Shown here: piece after piece, positions 6,593 through 13,867 of the stretch
Layout: every line of letters starts with the position of its first letter
Numbering within the stretch: the first letter of the stretch is position 1
NCBI GenBank assembly: GCA_949127705.1
Contig: CASBQJ010000506.1
Span: 1-18,514 of the forward strand
From: Synechococcales cyanobacterium PMM_0085
GTDB taxonomy: Bacteria; Cyanobacteriota; Cyanobacteriia; Elainellales; Elainellaceae
Length of the DNA stretch: 18,514 nt
Direction of reading: 5' to 3'
The notes under the pieces: generated by a model
What the model saw: only the letters and a program-made list of their open reading frames with translations
Told to the model about the DNA's origin: nothing
Database searches by the model: none
Translations under genes and position numbers: made by a program

Positions 6593-8125
6593 ATGGGACT
6601 ACCCTGGTATCGCGTACACACAGTTGTTCTAAATGACCCAGGCCGACTGATTGCTGTACACCTCATGCACACTGCTTTGGTCGCGGGTTGGGCTGGCTCC
6701 ATGGCTCTCTATGAGCTAGCGGTCTATGACCCTACCGATCCAGTCCTGAACCCCATGTGGCGTCAGGGCATGTTTGTCATGCCCTTCATGTCCCGATTGG
6801 GTGTTACCCAGTCTTGGGCAGGGTGGAGCGTTACGGGTGAAGCAGCAATCAACCCTGGTTTTTGGTCCTTTGAGGGCGTCGCTGCTGCTCATATTGTGCT
6901 CTCAGGTCTGCTATTTTTGGCGGCCTGCTGGCACTGGGTTTACTGGGATCTAGAACTATTCAGAGATCCTCGCACAGGCGAACCTGCCCTAGATCTTCCC
7001 AAGATGTTCGGCATTCATCTATTTTTGTCTGGTTTACTCTGCTTTGGATTTGGCGCATTTCACCTGACTGGGCTGTTTGGCCCCGGCATGTGGGTGTCTG
7101 ATCCATACGGATTAACTGGAAGTCTGCAGCCAGTGGCCCCATCCTGGGGGCCAGAGGGATTTGATCCGTTCAATCCAGGTGGGATCGTAGCTCACCATAT
7201 TGCAGCTGGCGTGGTGGGCATTATTGCGGGTCTATTTCATCTCACCGTTAGACCTCCTGAGCGGCTTTACAAAGCGCTGCGGATGGGGAACATCGAAACC
7301 GTGCTCTCTAGCAGTATTGCTGCCGTCTTTTTTGCGGCATTTATTGTCGCAGGAACCATGTGGTACGGCAGTGCCGCCACCCCAATTGAACTGTTTGGCC
7401 CCACTCGCTATCAATGGGATAGCGGCTATTTCCAAACAGAACTCAGTCGGCGCGTTGATGTCGCTCTTGCCGATGGCAAGAGTCCTGTAGAAGCATGGGC
7501 TGCCATTCCTGAGAAGCTTGCCTTCTATGACTATGTCGGCAACAACCCTGCCAAAGGCGGCTTGTTCCGTACGGGTGCCATGGACAAAGGTGATGGCATT
7601 GCTCAAGGCTGGTTGGGACATCCCATGTTCAAAGATGCTGAAGGTCGCAACCTAACGGTTCGTCGAATTCCTAACTTCTTTGAGAACTTCCCGGTCATTT
7701 TGACGGATAGCGATGGCGTTATTCGAGCCGACATTCCGTTCCGTCGGGCTGAGTCGAAATACAGTTTTGAGCAAGCTGGCGTAACTGCTACCTTCTACGG
7801 TGGTGCTTTGGGGGGTCAAACCTTTAAAGATCCAGCGTTGGTGAAACAGTATGCCCGGAAGGCGCAGCTAGGGGAGCCATTTGAATTCGACAAAGAGACC
7901 TTAAATTCTGATGGCGTGTTCCGGACTAGCCCTCGCGGTTGGTTTACATACGGTCATGCTGTGTTTGCACTTTTATTCTTCTTTGGCCACATTTGGCATG
8001 GTTCCCGCACCATCTTCCGAGATGTGTTTGCTGGGATTGACCCTGAATTGTCTGAAGAGCAAGTGGAGTGGGGTTTCTTTGCGAAGTTAGGTGATAAATC
8101 TACTCGTCGTAAAGAGCCTGTTTAG
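6593..8125 (+). CDS. psbB: Photosystem II CP47 chlorophyll-binding core antenna
   Basis: Full-length CP47 of 510 residues, the usual size. It is a six-helix thylakoid protein that binds chlorophyll a and beta-carotene and passes excitation to the photosystem II reaction centre. Chlorophyll-ligand histidines are visible in each helix: His9, His23 and His26 near the N-terminus, then in AAHIVLSG, CWHWVY, FGIHLFLSG, GAFHLTG, AHHIAAG and LFHLTVRPP, and in the last helix GHAVFALLFFFGHIWHGSRT. The large lumenal loop lies between helices five and six, about residues 257-450. The strong GGAGG site and the canonical MGLPWYRVHTVVL start fix the N-terminus. psbT follows about 190 bp downstream with a large hairpin in between. 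The gene contains no HIP1 octamer. Confidence 0.99.
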   Translation: MGLPWYRVHTVVLNDPGRLIAVHLMHTALVAGWAGSMALYELAVYDPTDPVLNPMWRQGMFVMPFMSRLGVTQSWAGWSVTGEAAINPGFWSFEGVAAAHIVLSGLLFLAACWHWVYWDLELFRDPRTGEPALDLPKMFGIHLFLSGLLCFGFGAFHLTGLFGPGMWVSDPYGLTGSLQPVAPSWGPEGFDPFNPGGIVAHHIAAGVVGIIAGLFHLTVRPPERLYKALRMGNIETVLSSSIAAVFFAAFIVAGTMWYGSAATPIELFGPTRYQWDSGYFQTELSRRVDVALADGKSPVEAWAAIPEKLAFYDYVGNNPAKGGLFRTGAMDKGDGIAQGWLGHPMFKDAEGRNLTVRRIPNFFENFPVILTDSDGVIRADIPFRRAESKYSFEQAGVTATFYGGALGGQTFKDPALVKQYARKAQLGEPFEFDKETLNSDGVFRTSPRGWFTYGHAVFALLFFFGHIWHGSRTIFRDVFAGIDPELSEEQVEWGFFAKLGDKSTRRKEPV

Positions 8126-8143
8126 AGTTCGCTGCTAGTTTTG

Positions 8144-8188
8144 AGAGCTGTTCCACTAACGTCAGTTTTGGGTTGGTGGAACAGCTCT
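8144..8188 (+). terminator. Strong hairpin between psbB and psbT
   Basis: A stem of about 17 bp (8144-8160 with 8172-8188, one or two G-U pairs) and an 11-nt loop, starting 18 nt after the psbB stop. The downstream T run is poor (TTAAGTTCT), so it may be a partial terminator or an mRNA-end stabiliser rather than a full stop. Confidence 0.7.
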
Positions 8189-8318
8189 TAAGTTCTGGCC
8201 TAACAGGATCGATAAAAGTTGATTTTTGTAGCCTAAGGGCAAAGGCAATCAACTTTTCAGAAAATTTCTCAGTTTGTTTGTACAGTGTAAGTATGCTGGC
8301 AATTAAGGAGCTTAGGTT

Positions 8319-8417
8319 ATGGAAAGCTTGATTTACGTTTTTCTCCTGATTTGCACTCTAGGGCTTCTTTTCTTTGCGATCGCCTTTCGTGAAGCTCCTC
8401 GGATTACCAAAGACTAA
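8319..8417 (+). CDS. psbT: Photosystem II reaction center protein T
   Basis: A 32-residue single-helix protein, MESLIYVFLLICTLG then LLFFAIAFREAPRITKD. The motif FFAIAFRE-PPRI is diagnostic of PsbT, a small thylakoid subunit at the photosystem II dimer interface that helps stabilise the reaction centre. It follows psbB on the same strand, the conserved gene order in cyanobacteria and chloroplasts. The ribosome binding site AAGGAG (8305-8310) is 8 nt before the ATG. A HIP1 octamer lies inside the codons for FAIAF. psbN and psbH, which accompany this pair in chloroplasts, are not present next to it. Confidence 0.97.
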   Translation: MESLIYVFLLICTLGLLFFAIAFREAPRITKD

Positions 8418-8493
8418 ATCTTTGGGCTTAGCTATCCTAGGTTTCCAACCTTGAAGTTACATCCTTGACGTTAGATTGAATATTTGATTCCTG

Positions 8494-8558
8494 CTGAGCT
8501 ACTAACGAAATTTGTCTAGCTAATCTATTTAGTTAGATAAACCTAGTTAGTAGCTCAG
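8494..8558 (+). terminator. Long two-tier hairpin after psbT, probable end of psbBT unit
   Basis: Outer 13-bp perfect stem (8494-8506 with 8546-8558), a small internal loop, then an inner stem of about 13 bp (8511-8523 with 8529-8541, two G-U pairs) closed by a 5-nt loop. TTTCTT follows directly. The size exceeds a normal terminator, so a palindromic repeat insertion is possible. Confidence 0.65.
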
Positions 8559-8667
8559 TTTCTTATGATCAAAATTGCAGTATGATTGCAGTGCTAAAGA
8601 TAGCGTCTTAATTGCCCAAGTCTATCCACAGTAGATATTGATCTAGATCGCCCAGAAGACTTTCCTC

Positions 8668-9204
8668 ATGAGATGTCCGTTCTGTCAATTTCCCGATAAT
8701 AGGGTTCTAGAGTCGCGCTCCGCCGAATCTGGTCAAAGTGTCAGACGACGGCGAGAGTGCCTCCAGTGTGAACGCCGTTTTACTACCTACGAACGAATCG
8801 AATTTGTTCCAATTGTAGTAATTAAACGAAATGGCGATCGCGAGTCATTTGATCGCTCTAAAGTGCTGCGAGGGATTATGCGTGCCTGTGAAAAAACAGG
8901 TGTTTCACCCGTAGAGTTAGAAAACTTGGTCGATGAAATAGAAGCCGAACTGCAACAGCGCGCTGTCCGAGAAGTCCCAAGTTACGAAATTGGAGAGCTG
9001 ATTTTGCAGCGTCTTCAAACCGTTAACGAGGTAGCGTACATTCGTTTTGCATCTGTTTATCGGCAGTTTCGAGGCATTCGCGATTTTGTAGACACTCTCA
9101 ACCACCTGCAAAACACCGCTACAGCCTCCGCAGCCTCCGCCATCAATGAATTTGTTGCTCAAGAGGAAGAAAGAGAGACGTCTACCCCCTCAATCCTGCA
9201 TTAG
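8668..9204 (+). CDS. nrdR: Transcriptional repressor NrdR
   Basis: 178-residue regulator of ribonucleotide reductase genes. The zinc ribbon has Cys3-Cys6 and Cys31-Cys34 around an arginine-rich segment (RRRREC) that contacts DNA. An ATP-cone domain follows at about residues 49-139 (PIVVIKRNGDRESFDRSKV to ASVYRQFR) and senses ATP/dATP. The tail beyond about residue 155 is Ala/Glu-rich and variable. In the family, dATP-bound NrdR represses nrd operons at paired NrdR boxes; no nrd gene or clear box is visible here. It lies directly upstream of rps1 with about 280 bp between, a common cyanobacterial arrangement. The ATG at 8668 has only a weak purine stretch (AGAAGA), and the MRCPFC start matches the family. 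Confidence 0.97.
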   Translation: MRCPFCQFPDNRVLESRSAESGQSVRRRRECLQCERRFTTYERIEFVPIVVIKRNGDRESFDRSKVLRGIMRACEKTGVSPVELENLVDEIEAELQQRAVREVPSYEIGELILQRLQTVNEVAYIRFASVYRQFRGIRDFVDTLNHLQNTATASAASAINEFVAQEEERETSTPSILH

Positions 9205-9308
9205 GAGTTACGCCCGCAATAAATCTACTGGCGCAGCCTTAAAAGCAGCTTGACGATGAGAATTAAGAAAAATTCTTGAAAAGCTGTCCTTCAGGTCTGC
9301 CTCTGAGG

Positions 9309-9335
9309 TATATTGGATCTCCTAGGGTCAATATA
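9309..9335. promoter_or_regulatory. Inverted repeat in the rps1 upstream region
   Basis: TATATTG at 9309-9315 is mirrored by CAATATA at 9329-9335, with a 13-bp centre. It lies about 150 bp before rps1 in the nrdR-rps1 gap and could be an operator or a leader hairpin. Nothing assigns it to a known regulator. Confidence 0.35.
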
Positions 9336-9487
9336 ACTATATGACTCGGATGTGAATCTCTTACGACAGAGGCTTTGACTAGAGACCTTGACTCAGCCCC
9401 TCTAGGGTGCACAGTCGCCAGAGATGGTGTGCATTTGAAGGAGAACTCAACTAATACGACGGAGACGAACACTAGGAAACGATAAGC

Positions 9488-10483
9488 ATGGTCAATCAGG
9501 AAAAAGCAGATATTGGTTTTACTCACGAAGATTTTGCCGCCCTTCTCGACCAGTACGACTATCACTTTAATCCCGGCGATGTGGTGGCAGGGACCGTGTT
9601 TAGTTTGGAACCGAGAGGCGCTCTGATTGACATTGGCGCTAAAACGGCGGCTTACATTCCTATCCAGGAAATGTCAATCAACCGGATTGACAACCCCGAA
9701 GAGGTTCTTCAATCCAACGAAACTCGAGAATTCTATATTCTGACGGATGAAAATGAGGAGGGTCAGCTCACCCTTTCTATCCGTCGAATTGAGTACATGC
9801 GCGCCTGGGAACGGGTAAGGCAGCTACAAACCGAAGACGCAACCGTTCGTTCTGCCGTGTTTGCAACCAACCGTGGTGGAGCCTTGGTGCGAATAGAAGG
9901 ATTGCGTGGATTTATCCCTGGTTCTCATATCAGCACCCGCAAGCCCAAAGAAGATTTGGTAGGTGAAGATCTCCCACTCAAGTTCTTAGAGGTAGACGAA
10001 GATCGCAACCGTCTTGTGTTGAGTCATCGTCGGGCGCTAGTTGAGCGCAAGATGAATCGACTGGAAGTAGGCGAAGTTGTGATCGGGACAGTGCGTGGTC
10101 TCAAACCCTATGGTGCTTTCATCGATATTGGCGGTGTTAGTGGATTGCTCCATATCTCTGAGATTTCTCACGATCACATCGACACCCCTCATAGCGTCTT
10201 TAACGTGAATGATGAAGTGAAGGTGATGATTATTGACTTAGATGCAGAGCGAGGACGAATTTCTCTCTCAACTAAGCAATTGGAGCCAGAGCCTGGCGAC
10301 ATGGTTAAGAATCCTGAGATCGTTTACGAAAAGGCAGAGGAGATGGCTGCTCGCTATCGTGAGAAGATGCTTCAACCTCCAGCATCGGCTGAAGCCCCGG
10401 TTGAGGCAGCGGCTGAAGCATCAATTGAAGTTAGTGCCGAGGAGCCTCTGGAAGAAGAAGAGCCGATTCTTGCAGCAGACTAG
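9488..10483 (+). CDS. rpsA: 30S ribosomal protein S1, cyanobacterial three-domain type
   Basis: 331-residue S1 protein with three S1 RNA-binding domains, at about residues 30-99 (GDVVAGTVFSLEPRGALIDIG), 115-183 (the divergent middle domain, RGGALVRIEGLRGFIPGSHIS) and 195-264 (GEVVIGTVRGLKPYGAFIDIG). E. coli S1 has six such domains; three is normal for cyanobacteria and chloroplasts. It sits on the small ribosomal subunit and helps mRNA binding. The C-terminal 40 residues are acidic and Ala/Glu-rich and probably disordered. The start ATG at 9488 has AGGAAA about 9 nt upstream. The leader of about 280 bp could carry autoregulatory structure. A classic terminator follows. The gene has no HIP1 octamer. 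It is called rps1 or rps1a in some cyanobacterial annotations. Confidence 0.96.
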   Translation: MVNQEKADIGFTHEDFAALLDQYDYHFNPGDVVAGTVFSLEPRGALIDIGAKTAAYIPIQEMSINRIDNPEEVLQSNETREFYILTDENEEGQLTLSIRRIEYMRAWERVRQLQTEDATVRSAVFATNRGGALVRIEGLRGFIPGSHISTRKPKEDLVGEDLPLKFLEVDEDRNRLVLSHRRALVERKMNRLEVGEVVIGTVRGLKPYGAFIDIGGVSGLLHISEISHDHIDTPHSVFNVNDEVKVMIIDLDAERGRISLSTKQLEPEPGDMVKNPEIVYEKAEEMAARYREKMLQPPASAEAPVEAAAEASIEVSAEEPLEEEEPILAAD

Positions 10484-10534
10484 TTCTGGTCTGATTAGAA
10501 TAGGCGTGTTCTGACTCGATCGGACTAAATATCT

Positions 10535-10562
10535 AAAAAAGAGGGTCAACGCCCTCTTTTTT
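10535..10562 (+). terminator. Bidirectional-looking terminator after rps1
   Basis: AAAAAAGAGGG at 10535-10545 pairs with CCCTCTTTTTT at 10552-10562 around a short loop. The T run makes it a textbook intrinsic terminator on plus; the mirrored A run would also give a T run on minus. Confidence 0.93.
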
Positions 10563-10645
10563 AGTGGGTTATTTCTTGCTTAACCCTATTAGCAATCAAC
10601 CTCACTAATAACAGTCTTAATCATTGCTTTGTTGGGAGAATTCTT

Positions 10646-11386
10646 TTGGTTAACATCCGATGCCAAGATATGACGTTTTCCGGCATAGAGGCCATTATCT
10701 TTGATAAAGATGGCACTCTGGCAGATTCTGAATCGTTTTTGAGGAACCTAGGCCAGCGGCGATCGCGCCTGATTGATGCCAAAATTCCAGGGGTACAAGA
10801 GCCGCTGCTCATGGCGTTTGGGATTGAGGGGGATCGGATGAACCTAGCCGGGTTAATGGCGATCGGCACCCGGCGAGACAACGAAATCGCATCAGCCGCC
10901 TACGTTGCGGAAACCGGACGAAATTGGATAGAGTCGCTACAGCTGGTGCAGGCAGCTTTTGCCGAAGCCGATCGCTACGTTCCTCACAAAGCAGACCATA
11001 CCCCCCTATTTGCAGATAGTTTAGAGACACTTCAGCGGTTGGCGATCGCAGGCGTCAAGCTTGGCATTCTCTCCGCCGATACGTCCGACAACGTCCTCAA
11101 CTTCGTTAAACGGTACGATTTACAAGATTACATACAGCTCTCTATGGGCATAGATGACGGCCCTGGCAAGCCCGACCCAGGCTTGCTACACCAAGCCTGC
11201 TCTGCTTTAAATGTGTCTCCTCAAGCCACTCTGATGGTGGGAGACTCGATTGCAGACGTCCAAATGGCAGTATCCGCCCAAGTAGCCGGTTGCATCGCCA
11301 TCGTGCGGGGGCGAACCGATCTGGAATCTCTAAAGCAAGCAAATGTATTCATTAATCAACTCAACGAGATTCAAATTTGCGCCTAG
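10646..11386 (+). CDS. HAD family hydrolase (phosphoglycolate phosphatase-like)
   Basis: 246-residue haloacid dehalogenase superfamily phosphatase. Motif I is FDKDGTLADS with catalytic Asp20 and Asp22, motif II is in LGILSADTSDN, the motif III lysine is in DDGPGKPDP, and motif IV is MVGDSIADVQMA with the metal-binding Asp. A helical cap insertion lies between motifs I and II. These enzymes remove phosphate from small molecules through an aspartyl-phosphate; the substrate is not predictable, and similarity to Gph only suggests 2-phosphoglycolate. The start is TTG at 10646 because GGGAGA (10634-10639) lies 6 nt upstream and because homologues I recall begin with a similar MVTIRC segment. An in-frame ATG at 10670 would remove eight residues but has no ribosome binding site. 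It lies between rps1 and metK with its own spacing. Confidence 0.85.
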   Translation: MVNIRCQDMTFSGIEAIIFDKDGTLADSESFLRNLGQRRSRLIDAKIPGVQEPLLMAFGIEGDRMNLAGLMAIGTRRDNEIASAAYVAETGRNWIESLQLVQAAFAEADRYVPHKADHTPLFADSLETLQRLAIAGVKLGILSADTSDNVLNFVKRYDLQDYIQLSMGIDDGPGKPDPGLLHQACSALNVSPQATLMVGDSIADVQMAVSAQVAGCIAIVRGRTDLESLKQANVFINQLNEIQICA

Positions 11387-11484
11387 TGGCCTAGCCCAAC
11401 ATAGATGTTGCCTGACCCTATTGTCTAATTGCCCACTGGAGATTAGGGTGATTATTAATGTGGTTTGCCTGAGCGATCACAATC

Positions 11485-11490
11485 TATGAT
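11485..11490 (+). promoter_or_regulatory. Candidate -10 element for metK
   Basis: TATGAT, five of six matches to the -10 consensus, about 60 nt before the metK start. The upstream TTTGCC is at a short 15-bp spacing, so the -35 is doubtful. The implied leader is too short for a SAM riboswitch and none of the conserved folds was recognised. Confidence 0.35.
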
Positions 11491-11550
11491 ATTCTCCTGA
11501 GTTAACCCCAAACTCCGATATCCATCTATCGCTAAAGAGAGGTTTCTCCC

Positions 11551-12813
11551 TTGTCTCGTCGCTATCTATTTACCTCTGAGTCAGTTACTGAAGGTCACCC
11601 AGATAAAATCTGTGACCAAATTTCAGATACTATTTTGGACGCACTCTTAAGCCAAGACGCTAAAAGCCGTGTCGCAGCTGAAGTAGTTGTCAACACCGGA
11701 TTGGTTTTGTTGACGGGTGAAATTACTTCAAAAGCTACGGTTAACTATGTAGATTTGGTGCGCCAAAAGATTGCCGAAATTGGCTACACCGATGCAGTAA
11801 ACGGTTTTTCTGCCAATAGTTGCGCTGTTTTAGTTGCATTAGATGCTCAATCTCCCGATATTGCTCAAGGTGTAGACGCTGCTCACGAGCGTAGAGAGCA
11901 GATGAGTGAGCAAGAATTGGATGCGATCGGTGCGGGAGATCAGGGTTTAATGTTTGGGTTTGCCTGCAACGAAACACCTGAACTGATGCCCCTACCCATT
12001 AGTTTGGCGCACCGGATTTCTCGTCGTTTGGCTACAGTCCGAAAAACTGGTCAGCTAGACTACCTCCGACCGGATGGCAAAACCCAAGTGACTGTTGCCT
12101 ATGAAGATGGTCGGCCTGTCGGCATTGATACGATCCTAATTTCAACTCAACACACTGAAACCATCGGTGATATTGTTGAGCCAACAGCAGTGCAGGCAAA
12201 AATCAAGCAAGACCTGTGGACACTGGTAGTGCAGCCTGTATTTGCCGACATTGTGCTGAAGCCTAACGACAGCACGCGCTACCTGGTCAACCCCACCGGT
12301 AAGTTTGTGATTGGTGGCCCTCAAGGCGATTCTGGATTAACAGGACGCAAAATTATCGTAGACACCTACGGCGGCTACTCTAGGCATGGCGGTGGAGCAT
12401 TTTCTGGCAAGGATCCAACTAAGGTCGATCGCAGTGCTGCTTATGCAGCGCGTCATGTAGCAAAAAACATTGTAGCCGCCGGACTAGCAGAGAAATGTGA
12501 AGTCCAGCTGAGCTATGCCATCGGAGTAGCTCGCCCGGTGAGTATTATGCTAGACACCTTCGGTACTGGGAAGATTGATGACGATCACCTTTTAGATGTA
12601 GTCAAACAACAGTTTGAGCTACGCCCCGCTGGCATCATTCAAACCTTCAACTTAAATGCTTTGCCTGCTGAACGGGGCGGGCGATTTTACCAAGATGTGG
12701 CTGCCTATGGACACTTTGGTCGAACTGATCTCGACTTGCCTTGGGAGCAGACAGACAAAGTGGCAGTTTTGCAAGCAGAAGCGAGCAAAGTTCTCTCTGG
12801 GGCTTTAAGCTAA
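11551..12813 (+). CDS. metK: Methionine adenosyltransferase (S-adenosylmethionine synthetase)
   Basis: 420-residue enzyme that makes S-adenosylmethionine from methionine and ATP, a homotetramer in the cytoplasm. Signature residues are GHPDK (His16, Asp18, Lys19), GAGDQG at 127-132 and the phosphate-binding loop GGGAFSGKDPTKVDRS at about 280-295. The whole three-domain fold is intact and the length is normal for cyanobacteria, which carry a slightly longer protein than E. coli. The start is TTG at 11551: GAGAGG lies about 8 nt upstream and MSRRYLFTSESVTEGHPDK is the expected N-terminus. It has its own promoter region and terminator, so it is probably monocistronic. Its product is the cofactor of the DNA methyltransferase at 4536. 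No HIP1 octamer is present in the gene. Confidence 0.98.
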   Translation: MSRRYLFTSESVTEGHPDKICDQISDTILDALLSQDAKSRVAAEVVVNTGLVLLTGEITSKATVNYVDLVRQKIAEIGYTDAVNGFSANSCAVLVALDAQSPDIAQGVDAAHERREQMSEQELDAIGAGDQGLMFGFACNETPELMPLPISLAHRISRRLATVRKTGQLDYLRPDGKTQVTVAYEDGRPVGIDTILISTQHTETIGDIVEPTAVQAKIKQDLWTLVVQPVFADIVLKPNDSTRYLVNPTGKFVIGGPQGDSGLTGRKIIVDTYGGYSRHGGGAFSGKDPTKVDRSAAYAARHVAKNIVAAGLAEKCEVQLSYAIGVARPVSIMLDTFGTGKIDDDHLLDVVKQQFELRPAGIIQTFNLNALPAERGGRFYQDVAAYGHFGRTDLDLPWEQTDKVAVLQAEASKVLSGALS

Positions 12814-12827
12814 TCGGGCTGACGCAA

Positions 12828-12892
12828 AGATCCCCGACTTCTACGACGAGATCAGGCGTTATGGCTGAGTTTTAGTCAGAAGTCGGGGATCT
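12828..12892. repeat. Palindromic repeat with 15-bp perfect arms
   Basis: AGATCCCCGACTTCT at 12828-12842 is perfectly mirrored at 12878-12892, with a 35-bp centre. It begins 14 bp after the metK stop. Neither side has a T run, so it is not a normal terminator. The arm sequence resembles palindromic elements I recall as dispersed in many cyanobacterial genomes, so it may be a small mobile or REP-like repeat. Confidence 0.75.
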
Positions 12893-12965
12893 AAACACCT
12901 CGCGCGTAAGCCCTGGCTACGTCAGCGCCAGTGAGTTAACATCACTCGGCTACCGATAGTCATTG

Positions 12966-13012
12966 AACCCTGTTGTAGCACTACTATGTGCGTCTACAGC
13001 AGGGTTATTTTT
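12966..13012 (+). terminator. Terminator for metK
   Basis: AACCCTGTTGTAG at 12966-12978 pairs with CTACAGCAGGGTT at 12994-13006 (13 pairs, one G-U), with a small inner CAC/GTG stem, followed by TTATTTTT. It ends just before the stop codon of the convergent cutA gene. Confidence 0.88.
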
Positions 13013-13025
13013 CTGCAAGTTCTAG

Positions 13026-13352
13026 CTAATCTAGCTGCTCAGAAATCCAATTTAAATAGGGTAAAGTACCTGCCAAAACGGGCAGAGCTATCACTTCTGG
13101 AACAGCATAGGAGTGGATTGCCTGGATATGAAGGGTAATCTGCCCAAATAAATTGATTCTGGTCTTAATCAGCAGTTGCCACTCTTGCTGGTGCTCTAGT
13201 TTACCTTGCCACCGATACATCGACTGAATCGGCAAGATGCTAACGCAAGCCGCCAGTTTTGCTTCCAGAAGCGACTGGGCGATCGCCTCCGCTTCTGTTT
13301 GGGACGCTGCCGTCACGAATACCACTGCAAACTCGATTGTCTCTTCTAGCAT
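13026..13352 (-). CDS. cutA: Divalent-cation tolerance protein CutA
   Basis: 108-residue CutA1 family protein, normal length. Conserved segments are the N-terminal FAVVFVTAAS strand, LAACVSILP, MYRWQGKLEHQQEW, LLIKT and IHSYAVPEVIALPV. The family forms a very stable trimer with a ferredoxin-like fold similar to PII signalling proteins. The name comes from copper tolerance in E. coli, but the role is unclear and many members do not affect metal tolerance. The start at 13352 has a poor ribosome binding site. It lies 50 bp downstream of the RsbW-like gene on the same strand and could be co-transcribed with it. It converges with metK. Confidence 0.93.
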   Translation of the reverse strand: MLEETIEFAVVFVTAASQTEAEAIAQSLLEAKLAACVSILPIQSMYRWQGKLEHQQEWQLLIKTRINLFGQITLHIQAIHSYAVPEVIALPVLAGTLPYLNWISEQLD

Positions 13353-13402
13353 GGCTGGAGCGCGCCTCGTCCCTAGACCAATTTTGATGTTGTCTCTTTA
13401 AA

Positions 13403-13867
13403 TTAATCCATGTCTCTGCGAACATAGCGCTTGACGAATAGGAGACAATTGCGCTGATCGGCAGTTCGGGTATAGCTTAAACCATCTGCCATTTTCTGCA
13501 TTAGCTTTAAACCTCGACCACCCCCTGCTTCTCGATCGACTTCATTGGGTAGACATCTAATCATTGCTTCTAAGTTAAAACTAGACCCTCGATCCCAAAT
13601 CCGAATTTCCAAACAATCGAACAGAATATTAAGCTGAATCTCGATCGGAGTGTCGGGCAACAGGCCATGATGGGCATGGCGCACAGCATTTGTAAACCCC
13701 TCAGCTAGCGCCAGTTTAGACTGAAACCATTCCAGCGACGGGATCAGAGTATGGTCAAACCCGTCAAACCAAAGTAAAACGCGATTGAGGTCATCAAGAT
13801 TGGTAGTGACGTCAATCAACCCACTCTGAAGAAAATTCACCGAAGATACCTTGTGACTAAAAATCAT
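13403..13867 (-). CDS. RsbW-like anti-sigma/serine-protein kinase (HATPase_c_2)
   Basis: 154-residue protein with a GHKL ATPase fold of the RsbW/SpoIIAB type. The N box is EGFTNAVRHAH with the Mg-binding Asn60, the G1 box is IWDRG (Asp92), and the G2 box is GGGRGLKLM (115-122). In partner switching, such kinases phosphorylate a serine on a STAS-domain antagonist and bind a target protein when free. The antagonist and a matching phosphatase are encoded within 2 kb. The ATG at 13867 follows AAAGG; a TTG directly before it at 13870 would add one residue. The protein is slightly longer than SpoIIAB because of an N-terminal extension of about 20 residues. No sigma factor lies next to it. Confidence 0.88.
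   Translation of the reverse strand: MIFSHKVSSVNFLQSGLIDVTTNLDDLNRVLLWFDGFDHTLIPSLEWFQSKLALAEGFTNAVRHAHHGLLPDTPIEIQLNILFDCLEIRIWDRGSSFNLEAMIRCLPNEVDREAGGGRGLKLMQKMADGLSYTRTADQRNCLLFVKRYVRRDMD

Noticed and set aside
8418..8667. psbN or psbH next to psbT
   Set aside because: Neither strand translates to a PsbN- or PsbH-like peptide; the region is mostly a long palindrome.
11387..11550. SAM riboswitch upstream of metK
   Set aside because: The space after the likely -10 is about 55 nt and no SAM-binding fold was recognised.
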